A stretch of DNA of 64,000 nucleotides. Source: Mycolicibacterium celeriflavum (GTDB lineage Bacteria > Actinomycetota > Actinomycetes > Mycobacteriales > Mycobacteriaceae). Positions 18,110 through 26,345 of the stretch are shown here, in pieces. The stretch spans positions 3,224,001 to 3,288,000 of the forward strand of contig NZ_AP022591.1 of the NCBI RefSeq assembly GCF_010731795.1, written 5' to 3'. The notes under the pieces are model-generated. The model was not told the origin of the DNA. It worked only from the letters and a program-made list of their open reading frames with translations, and made no database searches. Each line of letters starts with the position of its first letter. The stretch's first letter is position 1. Position numbers and translations under genes: made by a program.

Positions 18110-19569
18110 CCGCCTCGGTGGTGATCATCGGCGCCGGGTTCGCAGGGCTCGGCGCGGCAATCCGGCTGCGCCAGAGTGGGTTCGACGACTTCGTGATTCT
18201 CGAACGTGCCAGCGCGGTGGGCGGTACCTGGCGCGACAACACCTACCCGGGTGCGGCCTGCGACATCCCGTCGCTACTGTACTCGTACTCGTTCGCCCAG
18301 AAACCGGACTGGCCGCACGGCTACTCGGGCAGCGACGACATCCTGAGCTACATCGAGTGGATGGTCGAGAAGTTCGACCTGCACCGGTTCATCCGGTTCG
18401 ACACCGAAGTCACCGGTCTGTCGTTCGACGAATCGGCGGGCGTGTGGTCGATCGCCACCGCCGCCGGGCAGACCTATTCCGGCGTCTCGGTCATCATGGC
18501 GCAGGGGCCGCTGTCGAACGCGAGCCTGCCGCCGATTCGCGGTCTCGACACCTACACGGGCAAGAAGATCCACAGCGCCCGTTGGGATCACGACTACAAT
18601 TTCAGCGGCAAACGGGTCGCCGTCATCGGGACCGGCGCCAGCGCGGTGCAGATCATCCCCGAGTTGGTCAAGACCGCCGCACAGGTGAAGGTGTTCCAAC
18701 GCACTCCGGGCTGGGTGCTGCCGAGGCTGCAGTACCGCACTCCGGAGTGGAACAAGCGTCTCTACCGGCAGCTTCCGGTCACCCAGCGCGCGGCCCGCAA
18801 AGGCGTCTTCTGGATCCATGAGTTCATGGCGCTCGGCTTGGTGTGGCCGACGGTGATGACGCGGGCGGTGCAGGGAATCGCGAAAGTGCAGCTGCGCCTG
18901 CAGGTCAAGGACCCGTGGATGCGACGCCAGCTCACCCCGCGGTTCACCGCCGGCTGCAAACGGCTCCTGGTCACCAACGACTACTACCCCGCCCTGACCA
19001 AAGAGAACTGCAAGCTGATCACCTGGCCGATCGCGACGTTGTGTCCCAACGGCATTCGCACCTCCGACGGAATCGAGCACCACGTCGACGCGATCGTCTT
19101 CGCCACCGGCTTCGATGTATGCAAGGCGGGCACGCCGTTCCCGGTCACCGGGCTGGGCGGGCGGTCGCTCGATGACGAATGGTCTTCCGGCGCATACGCT
19201 TACAAGAGCACAAGCGTCGCCGGCTACCCGAACCTGTACCTGACCTTCGGTCCGAACTCGGGGCCGGGCCACAATTCGGCGCTGGTGTACATGGAGGCTC
19301 AGATCGAATATGCGGTGCGGGCGATCCGGACGCTGAACCGATGGGGCCTGAAGTACCTCGACGTCCGCGACGATGCGCAACGCCGCTTCAACGAACAGCT
19401 TCAGCAGAGGCTGGCGAAGACCACCTGGAATTCGGGATGCCGCAGCTGGTACCTGACCGAAGACGGCTTCAACGCCACCATGTATCCCGGCTTCGCCACC
19501 CAGTACCTCAACCAGATGTCCGACCTGCACTACCCCGACTACCGCGCTGTCCAGAAAGTGACGACATGA
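18106..19569 (+). CDS. Flavin-containing Baeyer-Villiger-type monooxygenase
   Basis: FAD/NADPH monooxygenase of 487 aa. The first Rossmann motif is VVIIGAGFAGLGAA at residues 5-18 and the second is VAVIGTGASAVQ at 171-182. Between them residues 150-161 (YTGKKIHSARWD) match the Baeyer-Villiger fingerprint F-x-G-x3-H-x3-W-D, with Tyr for Phe. The motif GGTWRDNTYPGAACD is typical of the group and of MymA/EthA-like enzymes. The start and stop both overlap neighbouring genes by four bases. It likely oxidises a ketone to an ester for the operon's esterase. Confidence 0.88.
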   Translation: MTASVVIIGAGFAGLGAAIRLRQSGFDDFVILERASAVGGTWRDNTYPGAACDIPSLLYSYSFAQKPDWPHGYSGSDDILSYIEWMVEKFDLHRFIRFDTEVTGLSFDESAGVWSIATAAGQTYSGVSVIMAQGPLSNASLPPIRGLDTYTGKKIHSARWDHDYNFSGKRVAVIGTGASAVQIIPELVKTAAQVKVFQRTPGWVLPRLQYRTPEWNKRLYRQLPVTQRAARKGVFWIHEFMALGLVWPTVMTRAVQGIAKVQLRLQVKDPWMRRQLTPRFTAGCKRLLVTNDYYPALTKENCKLITWPIATLCPNGIRTSDGIEHHVDAIVFATGFDVCKAGTPFPVTGLGGRSLDDEWSSGAYAYKSTSVAGYPNLYLTFGPNSGPGHNSALVYMEAQIEYAVRAIRTLNRWGLKYLDVRDDAQRRFNEQLQQRLAKTTWNSGCRSWYLTEDGFNATMYPGFATQYLNQMSDLHYPDYRAVQKVTT

Positions 19570-20711
19570 CTGCATACCGCTCCAGCTGGCTCGACGACGA
19601 CCTCGACGCGCTACGCGAACTCGCCCGCTCGTTCTGCGAGAAGGAGATCAAGCCCAACGCCGAGAGGTTCATCGATCAGCATCACGTCGACCGCGAGCTG
19701 TGGACCAAGGCCGGTGAGTTGGGTCTGCTATGCATGTCGATCCCTGAGGAATACGGCGGCGGCGGAGGCACTTTCGCTCACGAGGCGGTCCTCATGGAGG
19801 AGCAGGCACGCATCGGCGACACGTCATGGGGCCAGTCGGTGCACAGCGGGATCGTCGCGCATTACCTCAACGCGTACGGCACCGACGAGCAGAAACGGCA
19901 GTGGCTGCCGAAGATGGCCACCGGTGAAGTGGTCGCGGCGATCGCGATGACCGAGCCGGGTACCGGCTCAGATCTGCAGGCCGTCAAGACGAAAGCCATC
20001 CGCGAGGGTGAAGAGTACGTGGTCAACGGTTCGAAGACCTTCATCACCAACGGTGCTCAGGCCGATCTGATCGTCGTCGTCGCCAAGACCGACACCGCCG
20101 AAGGCGCGAGCGGTATCTCGCTGGTGCTGGTCGAGGCCGACCGGCCCGGGTTCCGGCGCGGGCGCGTGCTGGACAAGATCGGCCAGAAGGGCCAGGACAC
20201 CTCCGAACTCTACTTCGAGGACGTTCGGGTTCCGACGTCGAACCTGCTCGGCACCGAAGAAGGCCAGGGTTTCGTGCAGCTCATGCTGCAACTGCCGCAG
20301 GAGCGGTTGATCATCGCAGTTGGCGCGGTCGCCGGCGTCGAGGAGGCGTTGGCGCAGACCGTGCAGTACACCAAGGACCGACACGCATTCGGCAAGCCGC
20401 TCTTCGCCTTTCAGAACACCAAGTTCAAACTCGCCGAGGTGGCCACCGAGGCGCGCATCGGACGGGTGTTCGTCGACGACTGTGTGTCACGGCATCTGCG
20501 CGGCGAACTCGACATCCCCACGGTCGCGATGGCGAAATGGTGGACCACCGAACGCTCGATGGCCGCGTTGGACGAATGCCTGCAGCTCTACGGCGGCTAT
20601 GGATACATGACCGAGTACCCGATTGCGCGGGCGTGGGCCGACAACCGCGTCCAGAAGATCTACGCCGGCACCAACGAGATCATGAAGGAAATCATCGCGC
20701 GGTCCCTCTAA
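19566..20711 (+). CDS. Acyl-CoA dehydrogenase
   Basis: FAD-dependent acyl-CoA dehydrogenase, 381 aa, introducing the alpha-beta double bond of beta-oxidation. The start is ATG 19566, which overlaps the monooxygenase stop (ATGA). Motifs: AIAMTEPGTGSDLQ for FAD and substrate binding, KDRHAFGKPLFAFQ, and QLYGGYGYMTEYPIARAWAD near the C-terminus. The position that carries the catalytic Glu in medium-chain enzymes reads IYAGTNEI, with Ala; the base is then likely a Glu in the earlier helix (GVEEALAQT), as in long-chain and isovaleryl enzymes. Its stop overlaps the convergent DUF2786 stop. Confidence 0.92.
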   Translation: MTAYRSSWLDDDLDALRELARSFCEKEIKPNAERFIDQHHVDRELWTKAGELGLLCMSIPEEYGGGGGTFAHEAVLMEEQARIGDTSWGQSVHSGIVAHYLNAYGTDEQKRQWLPKMATGEVVAAIAMTEPGTGSDLQAVKTKAIREGEEYVVNGSKTFITNGAQADLIVVVAKTDTAEGASGISLVLVEADRPGFRRGRVLDKIGQKGQDTSELYFEDVRVPTSNLLGTEEGQGFVQLMLQLPQERLIIAVGAVAGVEEALAQTVQYTKDRHAFGKPLFAFQNTKFKLAEVATEARIGRVFVDDCVSRHLRGELDIPTVAMAKWWTTERSMAALDECLQLYGGYGYMTEYPIARAWADNRVQKIYAGTNEIMKEIIARSL

Positions 20712-22003
20712 CTCGCGATCGATTCGTTGACGTTGAGTTGCGCCCTGTCCGCGGCTGCGCGTCCGGCGCCCCAACCGGCGCCATTGGAAACCGATACGGC
20801 GCGAGCCACCGTCGACGGGAAGAGGCGGGCGGTGAGCTCATCGGCCGCGCGGCTGGTGGCCGCCAGCGCGGGAAGCAGTGCGCCGTCACGGTTGATTTCG
20901 GCGGTGACCGATGCGCTTGTGGTGTCGAGCCGCTCGCCGATGCGCTGGGCGTAGGCGACGAGAAACGATTGGCGAAACGACCTCGTCCGCGTCTGCCGGT
21001 CATTGTTGGCCACGCGCCCAGCGGCCAGCATCGCCCGATTGGCCTGCAGGAGCAGCGATGTCGCGAGCACTTCGACCAGGTTGAGGTCGGTTTCGGAGCC
21101 GACGACCGTGACGAATCCGAGTTCTTGCGCCCACACCACGCGACAACGGTTCGCTTGGCCGACCGCCTGCACGAGCGATGCCTTGGCGGCGGCGTAGGGA
21201 TTGTCGATCCAGATTCGGCGCGCAGCGGCCACCGGCACCTGACCGCTGTCGTGGTGGGCCACCGCCTCTTGCAGCGAGTATCTGCTCATCAATTCTTGGG
21301 CCTTGGCCGAGAGGGCTTCCGCCTCGTCAGGGAATTCGGTGGCCTCGGCTTTGGCCAATAGCGCGCGTACCCGCTCGAGGGCCCGGCCGTCCACTTCCCC
21401 TGGTGCCGTTGGCATGTGGTGATCCTCGCCGGGCAGCGGGAGAATCTTTTCGAGGGACGGAAGTCTGCCGAGGAGGTTCAACACCGTCACGACGACGATC
21501 AGGGCCTCGACCGGTTCGACATCATTTGCCGCTGCCCATTGCCGCATCTGTGGCGCCCGCGCAGTCTGAACGATGCCGGCTGAGATGGCCGCCAGGCCGG
21601 CGCGCCATCTCGGGTGCAGGGTGGACGACGCGTAGCGCCGAGCCTCCAGGACAATCGCTTGTCGGAGGTATTCAGAGCTCGGGGCCGCGAGTCGACGCCG
21701 AGCGATCTCATACAGGTCGGATGGTGTCCAGCCGTGCTCCCAGGCGGCTCGGATGGCCTCTGTCACGGCGATGTCGGCCGCGATGTCGATGTCGGGCGCC
21801 GAGTACTCATCGTGCAGCTCGGCCGCGCGCCGTGCCACGCGGTCGGCGGGCCCCGTCGCGGCCAGGCTCAAAGCAACGACGAGCCGTTCCAGAAGCGCCG
21901 CCCGATCCGGCCTCGGGTCGGATGCCCCGCGCTCTCGTCGGGCTCCACCGCGACGCCGGTCCTTCTGCTTGGCGGCCCGCTTCTCGCGGTTGCGTCTGCT
22001 CAT
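20708..22003 (-). CDS. DUF2786-domain protein
   Basis: Protein of 431 aa. The central region ALERVRALLAKAEATEFPDE and the following EALSAKAQELMSRYSL match the short DUF2786 module found in mycobacterial and phage proteins of unknown role. The N-terminus is highly basic (MSRRNREKRAAKQKDRRRGG), suggesting nucleic acid contact. The C-terminal third contains RSFRQSFLVAYAQRIGERL. The last four bases overlap the convergent acyl-CoA dehydrogenase gene, so the two mRNAs are complementary at their 3' ends. Function unknown. Confidence 0.8.
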   Translation of the reverse strand: MSRRNREKRAAKQKDRRRGGARRERGASDPRPDRAALLERLVVALSLAATGPADRVARRAAELHDEYSAPDIDIAADIAVTEAIRAAWEHGWTPSDLYEIARRRLAAPSSEYLRQAIVLEARRYASSTLHPRWRAGLAAISAGIVQTARAPQMRQWAAANDVEPVEALIVVVTVLNLLGRLPSLEKILPLPGEDHHMPTAPGEVDGRALERVRALLAKAEATEFPDEAEALSAKAQELMSRYSLQEAVAHHDSGQVPVAAARRIWIDNPYAAAKASLVQAVGQANRCRVVWAQELGFVTVVGSETDLNLVEVLATSLLLQANRAMLAAGRVANNDRQTRTRSFRQSFLVAYAQRIGERLDTTSASVTAEINRDGALLPALAATSRAADELTARLFPSTVARAVSVSNGAGWGAGRAAADRAQLNVNESIAS

Positions 22004-22081
22004 GCCCGGGAGTCTGGCGCACGGGTCTGACAGACCGAAGTAAGCGCGCCGAGGCTGGCCTCGCTCGTGTGGGGTGCGTCG

Positions 22082-22702
22082 TCAGCCCCGAGGCGTGAGG
22101 GCCGCATCGAAGAACGCCAACTCCAGCCGCATCGCCCGCCGGTAGGCCACCCGCTGGGCGGGGACGTCGTCGGCGTGTTGATCGAGCAGTCGCTCCAGCA
22201 GTGCAGCCACCTCCTCGAAGCCCGGATCCGCATAGGTCTGCACCCACTGGGCGTACGGTCCGGCGGTGTCGGCGTCCAATGTGGTCCCGACGTGCGCATA
22301 GAGCCGCATGCACGGTGTCATCGCCGCACACACCACCCCGAGACCCCCGGTTGCGGCGGTCGCCAACAGGAACTCCGTGTAGGCCAGCGTCGCCGCGGCA
22401 GGCTCGACGCCAGCCATGTCGATACCCCACGAGGCCGCATAGGACGCGTGCAATCCGAGTTCCTCACGCACCCCGGCGAGCAGATCGGCGAACGCCATCA
22501 GGGTGGCCGTGTCCGAGCTGCGGGCCAACGCCAAACCGTAGGCACGGGCGAACGATTCGAGGAAAAACGCATCCTGTGCGATATAGCCGGCGAAGAGATC
22601 GCGGTCCAGCGAGCCGTCTCCAATACCTCGCACGAACGGGTTGGCCAGCACCTCGGCCACCACGTCAGCGTTCTCCGCCCATAATTGGGTCGCCAGCGTC
22701 AT
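22082..22702 (-). CDS. TenA/thiaminase-II family protein
   Basis: All-helical TenA-type protein, 206 aa. Conserved family features: FAGYIAQDAFFLESFARAY with Asp44, the catalytic Cys131 in MTPCMRLYAHVG, and a C-terminal Glu in RLELAFFDAAL. TenA enzymes salvage thiamine pyrimidines by hydrolysis. No thi genes are adjacent, so involvement in thiamine salvage is by homology only. The IS607 element lies directly upstream (65 bases between the start codons) and may have replaced or altered its promoter. Confidence 0.8.
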   Translation of the reverse strand: MTLATQLWAENADVVAEVLANPFVRGIGDGSLDRDLFAGYIAQDAFFLESFARAYGLALARSSDTATLMAFADLLAGVREELGLHASYAASWGIDMAGVEPAAATLAYTEFLLATAATGGLGVVCAAMTPCMRLYAHVGTTLDADTAGPYAQWVQTYADPGFEEVAALLERLLDQHADDVPAQRVAYRRAMRLELAFFDAALTPRG

Positions 22703-22767
22703 GCCGCCTCACTAGCCACATCGAAATCGAGTATCTGACGGACTCTAGTCGTGGGGTTCGAACTGGT

Positions 22768-23349
22768 GTGAATTTGGCGGATTGGGCGGAGTCGGTTGGG
22801 GTGAACCGGCATACGGCCTATCGCTGGTTTCGTGAGGGGACGCTGCCGGTGCCCGCGGAGCGGGTAGGCCGGTTGATTCTGGTGCGTACGACACCGGTCG
22901 ACGAGGACGCAGCGGGTGGCGTGGTGATTTATGCCCGGGTGTCGTCGCATGATCAGCGTGCCGATTTGGACCGGCAGGTGGGCCGGCTGACGAGGTGGGC
23001 GACCGGGCAGGATCTGACGGTTAGGCAGGTCGTTACCGAGGTTGGGCCGGGCATGAATGGCAAACGCCCGAAGTTGCGCCGCGTCTTGTCGGACCCTGAT
23101 GCGAAAGTCATTGTCGTGGAGTATCGGAACCGGCTGGCGCGCTTGGGTGTGGAGCACCTGGAAGCGGTGTTGTCGGCGCAAGGCCGCCGGATCGTGGTGG
23201 CCGATCCGGGTGAAAGCAGCGACGATCTGGTGCGCGACATGATCGAGGTCCTCACCTCGATGTGTGCCCGACTGTACGGGCGGCGCGGCGCGCGAAACAG
23301 GGCGATGCGCGCGGTGACGGCCACCAAGGCCGAACCGGTGTCGGGCTGA
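22768..23349 (+). CDS. tnpA: IS607 TnpA serine recombinase
   Basis: Serine-type transposase of 193 aa with the reversed IS607 layout. An N-terminal MerR-like helix-turn-helix (LADWAESVGVNRHTAYRWF) precedes the catalytic resolvase domain. Catalytic Ser is in VVIYARVSSHDQRADLDRQ, and the conserved Arg cluster is in VEYRNRLARLG. The C-terminus ends with the typical ARLYGRRGARNRAMRAV. The start is GTG 22768, where the DNA-binding domain begins; the frame runs further upstream but encodes nothing recognisable. It catalyses excision and insertion through a circular intermediate by family knowledge. Confidence 0.9.
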   Translation: MNLADWAESVGVNRHTAYRWFREGTLPVPAERVGRLILVRTTPVDEDAAGGVVIYARVSSHDQRADLDRQVGRLTRWATGQDLTVRQVVTEVGPGMNGKRPKLRRVLSDPDAKVIVVEYRNRLARLGVEHLEAVLSAQGRRIVVADPGESSDDLVRDMIEVLTSMCARLYGRRGARNRAMRAVTATKAEPVSG

Positions 23350-24998
23350 TGATCGTCGCGATGCGTACCCGCGCCCAGGCCGCGAAGGTGGCCGAGGCGA
23401 CCGGTGGTGTGCAGTTGGCGGGCAAGGCGAAACCCGATGGCACACCGACAGTGTCGCGGCTGGTGCAGGTGGGATCTGATTTCGAGGCCCATCGGTCTGC
23501 GGTGGAGTCGGTATCGGTGCTGTTCGACCTGTTCGATGGGGACGCCGCCAGCTATGCCGCGACCGGATCACCGGGTAGGCACCTGTCGACGGGCTGGATG
23601 GTGACCGCGGCCAAGTTCGAGGTCGAATGGCCCGCTGATGAGGCCCGTGCCGGGTTGGTGCGTTCGCATTTCGGTGCCCGCCGCATAGCGTTCAACTGGG
23701 GCCTGGACCGGGTGAAAGCTGACCTGGACGCGAAGGCAGTTGATCCGGCACATGAGTCGGTGGGCTGGGATCTGGGATCGCTGCGCAAGGCGTGGAACCG
23801 CGCGAAGGATGAGGTGGCGCCATGGTGGGCGGACAACTCCAAGGAGTGCTACTCGGCGGGTTTGGCCGACCTGGCGCAGGCACTGAGCAATTGGAGCGCG
23901 AGTCGCAACGGCACCCGCAACGGCCGGCGGGTGGGTTTCCCACGGTTCCAATCCGCGCGCCGCGATCCGGGCCGGGTGCGGTTCAGCACCGGCGTTATGC
24001 GACTGGAGGATGACCGCCGCACGATCACGATGCCCGTCATCGGCGGGTTGCGCGCGAAAGAGAACACCCGACGGGTTCAACGCCGCGTCGCGTCGGGGCG
24101 GGCCCGGATCCTGAATATGACACTGTCGCAACGGTGGGGCCGGTTGTTCGTCTCGGTCGGCTACGCGCTACGCACCCCCGACACGGCGCGAACGCCGACC
24201 CGACCCAGCGTGCGCGCCGGCGTGGACCTGGGCGTGCGAACACTGGCCACGGTCGCCACCATCGACACAGCTACTGGTGCCCAAACGCTTGTCGAATACC
24301 AGAGTCCGGCCCCGCTGAAAGCCACCCTGGCAGCGAGGCGCCGGGCTGGTCGCCAACTTTCCCGCCGCATTGCCGGCTCCCACGGTCATCGGGCAGCGAA
24401 AGCCAAACTGGCCCGCTTGGACCGGCGGTGCGTGCATCTTCGGCGGGAAACTGCCCATCAACTCAGCACCGAGTTGGCGCTCACCTACGGGCAGGTCGTG
24501 ATCGAAGATCTCGACGTGGCCGCGATGAAACGCAGCATGGGCAGACGCGCCTACCGGCGCGCCGTCTCCGATGCTGCGATGGGATTGGTCGCGCCGATGC
24601 TGGCGTATAAGACCACCCGATCCGGCAGCACCCTGATCGTGGCCGATCGCTGGTTTGCCTCCAGTCAAATCCACCACGGCTGCACCCAGCCTGATGGCAC
24701 ACCGTGCCGGTTGGTCGGTAAAGGGCGTATCGATAAGCACCTCAGGTGTCCCATCACAGGCGAGGTGATCGATCGGGACCGCAACGCTGCCAAAAATCTC
24801 CGTGACTGGCCGGATTCTGCCAGTTGTGGTCCAGTCGGGACCACGGCCCAATCGGTACCCGGGCCCACCACGGTGGGTACAGGCCATGGCGCGGACACCG
24901 GATCATCCGGTGCCCGCGGAGCATCCCTAAGACCCCGCCCACGCGGGGCCGGACGCAGCGAGGCCAAAACCCAAACCCCGCAAGGGGACGCCGCATGA
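23349..24998 (+). CDS. tnpB: TnpB RNA-guided nuclease of an IS607 element
   Basis: TnpB, 549 aa from ATG 23349 (overlaps the tnpA stop by one base), the family from which Cas12 derives. RuvC residues are present: Asp in VRAGVDLGVRTLA, Glu in VVIEDLDVAAMKR, and Asp in VIDRDRNAAKNL. The zinc-ribbon between RuvC-II and III is atypical: HHGC followed by C seven residues later, then only one Cys in LRCPITG, instead of two CxxC pairs. After NLRDW about 70 residues are low-complexity (PGPTTVGTGHGADTG and similar). The underlying DNA is full of hairpins and probably serves as the guide RNA scaffold more than as protein. Confidence 0.9.
   Translation: MIVAMRTRAQAAKVAEATGGVQLAGKAKPDGTPTVSRLVQVGSDFEAHRSAVESVSVLFDLFDGDAASYAATGSPGRHLSTGWMVTAAKFEVEWPADEARAGLVRSHFGARRIAFNWGLDRVKADLDAKAVDPAHESVGWDLGSLRKAWNRAKDEVAPWWADNSKECYSAGLADLAQALSNWSASRNGTRNGRRVGFPRFQSARRDPGRVRFSTGVMRLEDDRRTITMPVIGGLRAKENTRRVQRRVASGRARILNMTLSQRWGRLFVSVGYALRTPDTARTPTRPSVRAGVDLGVRTLATVATIDTATGAQTLVEYQSPAPLKATLAARRRAGRQLSRRIAGSHGHRAAKAKLARLDRRCVHLRRETAHQLSTELALTYGQVVIEDLDVAAMKRSMGRRAYRRAVSDAAMGLVAPMLAYKTTRSGSTLIVADRWFASSQIHHGCTQPDGTPCRLVGKGRIDKHLRCPITGEVIDRDRNAAKNLRDWPDSASCGPVGTTAQSVPGPTTVGTGHGADTGSSGARGASLRPRPRGAGRSEAKTQTPQGDAA
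24826..24987 (+). ncRNA. Probable omega (guide) RNA scaffold at the tnpB 3' end
   Basis: Five strong stem-loops fall in about 160 bases: GTGGTCC/GGACCAC at 24826-24844; GTACCC/GGGTAC at 24855-24880 with an inner CCCAC/GTGGG; CACCGGA/TCCGGTG at 24896-24912; CCCCGC/GCGGGG at 24933-24948; and CCCC-GCAA-GGGG at 24976-24987, a GNRA-type tetraloop. TnpB proteins use an RNA made from the 3' end of their own gene and the element's right end, with the guide taken from flanking DNA. The RNA would run somewhat past 24987 to the element boundary. The hairpins are seen; the RNA itself is inferred. Confidence 0.6.
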
Positions 24999-25063
24999 GC
25001 GTGCAACTCAAACACACTCAACGGCAACGGTGCTTGGCAGTGGTTGGTCGAGGCGCGTGGGTC

Positions 25064-25522
25064 TCAGGCGGTGATGCGCATTTCGGCGCCCGGATGAGAG
25101 CTCAGTGTGATGACCACTGTCCCGCTGCCCGTCTCGAACATGGTGTTGGCGTAGCCGATGAACCCGTAATGGCCGTCGATCGTCGATACTGCGGTGATGT
25201 CGTCACTTCCTGAAGCGCCGGTGTCGAGATTCGCCCAAGCGGCGGTCACGGTGAGCGCACAGGAACCGTCGTAGATGCCGGCGTCGTAGTGGATGGCAAC
25301 CCGGACACCATCCTCGACACGATCGCCGATCTGCACCGGCGCGACCTGGGCCTCGGCGCTGACGGTGCCGGCACACGTCGGGGAAGCCACAACTGGAACT
25401 CGGTCGAGTTGAGCGAAGCCCTCCGCGTTCGCTGTCGCCGCCCACAACCAGGGCGCCGTCAGCGCGACGGCGAGCGCGCCGGCAGCACGAAACAGAGGCA
25501 TACCCCTGTAATCGGCGGACAC
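25064..25522 (-). CDS. Small secreted protein of unknown function
   Basis: Protein of 152 aa with an N-terminal signal peptide (hydrophobic residues about 12-30, cleavage plausible after ATANA). The mature part has two cysteines, Cys50 in SPTCAGTV and one in DGSCALTV, suited to one disulfide, and is rich in beta-type sequence. An internal ATG (25501) gives a shorter alternative start that still keeps a signal peptide. I do not recognise the family. It lies just beyond the right end of the IS607 element and is divergent from the reductase gene. Confidence 0.6.
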   Translation of the reverse strand: MSADYRGMPLFRAAGALAVALTAPWLWAATANAEGFAQLDRVPVVASPTCAGTVSAEAQVAPVQIGDRVEDGVRVAIHYDAGIYDGSCALTVTAAWANLDTGASGSDDITAVSTIDGHYGFIGYANTMFETGSGTVVITLSSHPGAEMRITA

Positions 25523-25626
25523 GAGGAGGGTGTTAGCGCATGCCTCGGATCCCGGCGACGATGATTCTGCCGGCAGCCGCGGGTCTATCTGTTGACCGCG
25601 ACCACCGACGTATCAGGAGTCTTCCC

Positions 25627-26259
25627 ATGGGCCTCATCTACCTAGAGCTGTTCGCAACGCTCGATCTCGTCGGTCAGGCACCCGGCGGCCCCGAGGAAGA
25701 CCCCGTGGCGTTTCCGTTCGGCGGATGGCAGGCGCCGCTGATGAACGAGGTCACCGGGGCCCAGATTGCTGCTGCGTATGAGGGCACAGACGCGCTGCTG
25801 GTCGGCCGACGCACGTACGACATCTTCGCCGCCCACTGGCCGTACCAGGAGGGTGAGATCGCCTCGCTGTTCAACCGCGTACCGAAGTACGTCGCCTCCC
25901 GCGGCAAGCCCGACCTCTCGTGGGCTGGCTCCACGCAGCTGGGCCTCGACCTGGGTGACGCCGTGCGTGAGGTCCGCGATCGGCACGAGAACGTGAAGGT
26001 CGTCGGCAGCCTGGACCTGGTGCAGACCCTGTTGCGTGAGAAGCTCTTCGACCGTCTCGATCTCTGGGTGCACCCGATCATGCTCGGCGTGGGGAAGAAG
26101 GTTTTCGACGGCGGCACTGTGCCCACGAACATGACGCTCCTCGAACCGCCGGCAGTCAGTCCCAAGGGGACCGTTTACTTGCGCTACGGCCTCGCCGATG
26201 GCATCCCGGCGACAGGGGACATGAGTGCGTCGGAGGCGGGCGATTCCAGGAACGAATGA
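25627..26259 (+). CDS. RibD C-terminal/dihydrofolate reductase-like protein
   Basis: NADPH-dependent reductase fold of the RibD C-terminal (DHFR-like) superfamily, 210 aa. ATG 25627 is chosen because AGGAG precedes it by seven bases; a frame extension to 25540 has no such signal. Typical strands are visible: ALLVGRRTYDIFAAHWP, PKYVASRG, VVGSLDLVQTLLREKLFD and LWVHPIMLGVGKKVFDGG. Stand-alone proteins of this type are common in actinobacteria and mostly uncharacterised. It is not part of an obvious operon: the GH3 gene starts 86 bases later. Confidence 0.85.
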   Translation: MGLIYLELFATLDLVGQAPGGPEEDPVAFPFGGWQAPLMNEVTGAQIAAAYEGTDALLVGRRTYDIFAAHWPYQEGEIASLFNRVPKYVASRGKPDLSWAGSTQLGLDLGDAVREVRDRHENVKVVGSLDLVQTLLREKLFDRLDLWVHPIMLGVGKKVFDGGTVPTNMTLLEPPAVSPKGTVYLRYGLADGIPATGDMSASEAGDSRNE

Positions 26260-26345
26260 TGCGACCCCGGCTCTGAACCGTCGAACATGCCATCACCAGG
26301 CACAGCGCATGACAGGCTGGGGAGGTCTGAGACGAAAGGCCCCGG

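Larger units (their letters stand above)
22768..24998 (+). mobile_element. IS607-family insertion sequence (tnpA + tnpB)
   Basis: Complete autonomous IS607-type element: a serine recombinase gene followed by tnpB, joined by a one-base stop/start overlap (TGATG). The coordinates given are the coding core. The true left end must lie in 22703-22767, between the TenA start and tnpA. The right end should lie in about 24990-25063, before the next gene. IS607 elements make no target-site duplication, and I could not fix the ends by eye. Both genes are intact, so the element may be active. Confidence 0.85.

Noticed and set aside
18274..19575. 433-codon minus-strand frame inside the monooxygenase gene
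   Set aside because: Antisense shadow; the plus strand has complete flavin motifs.
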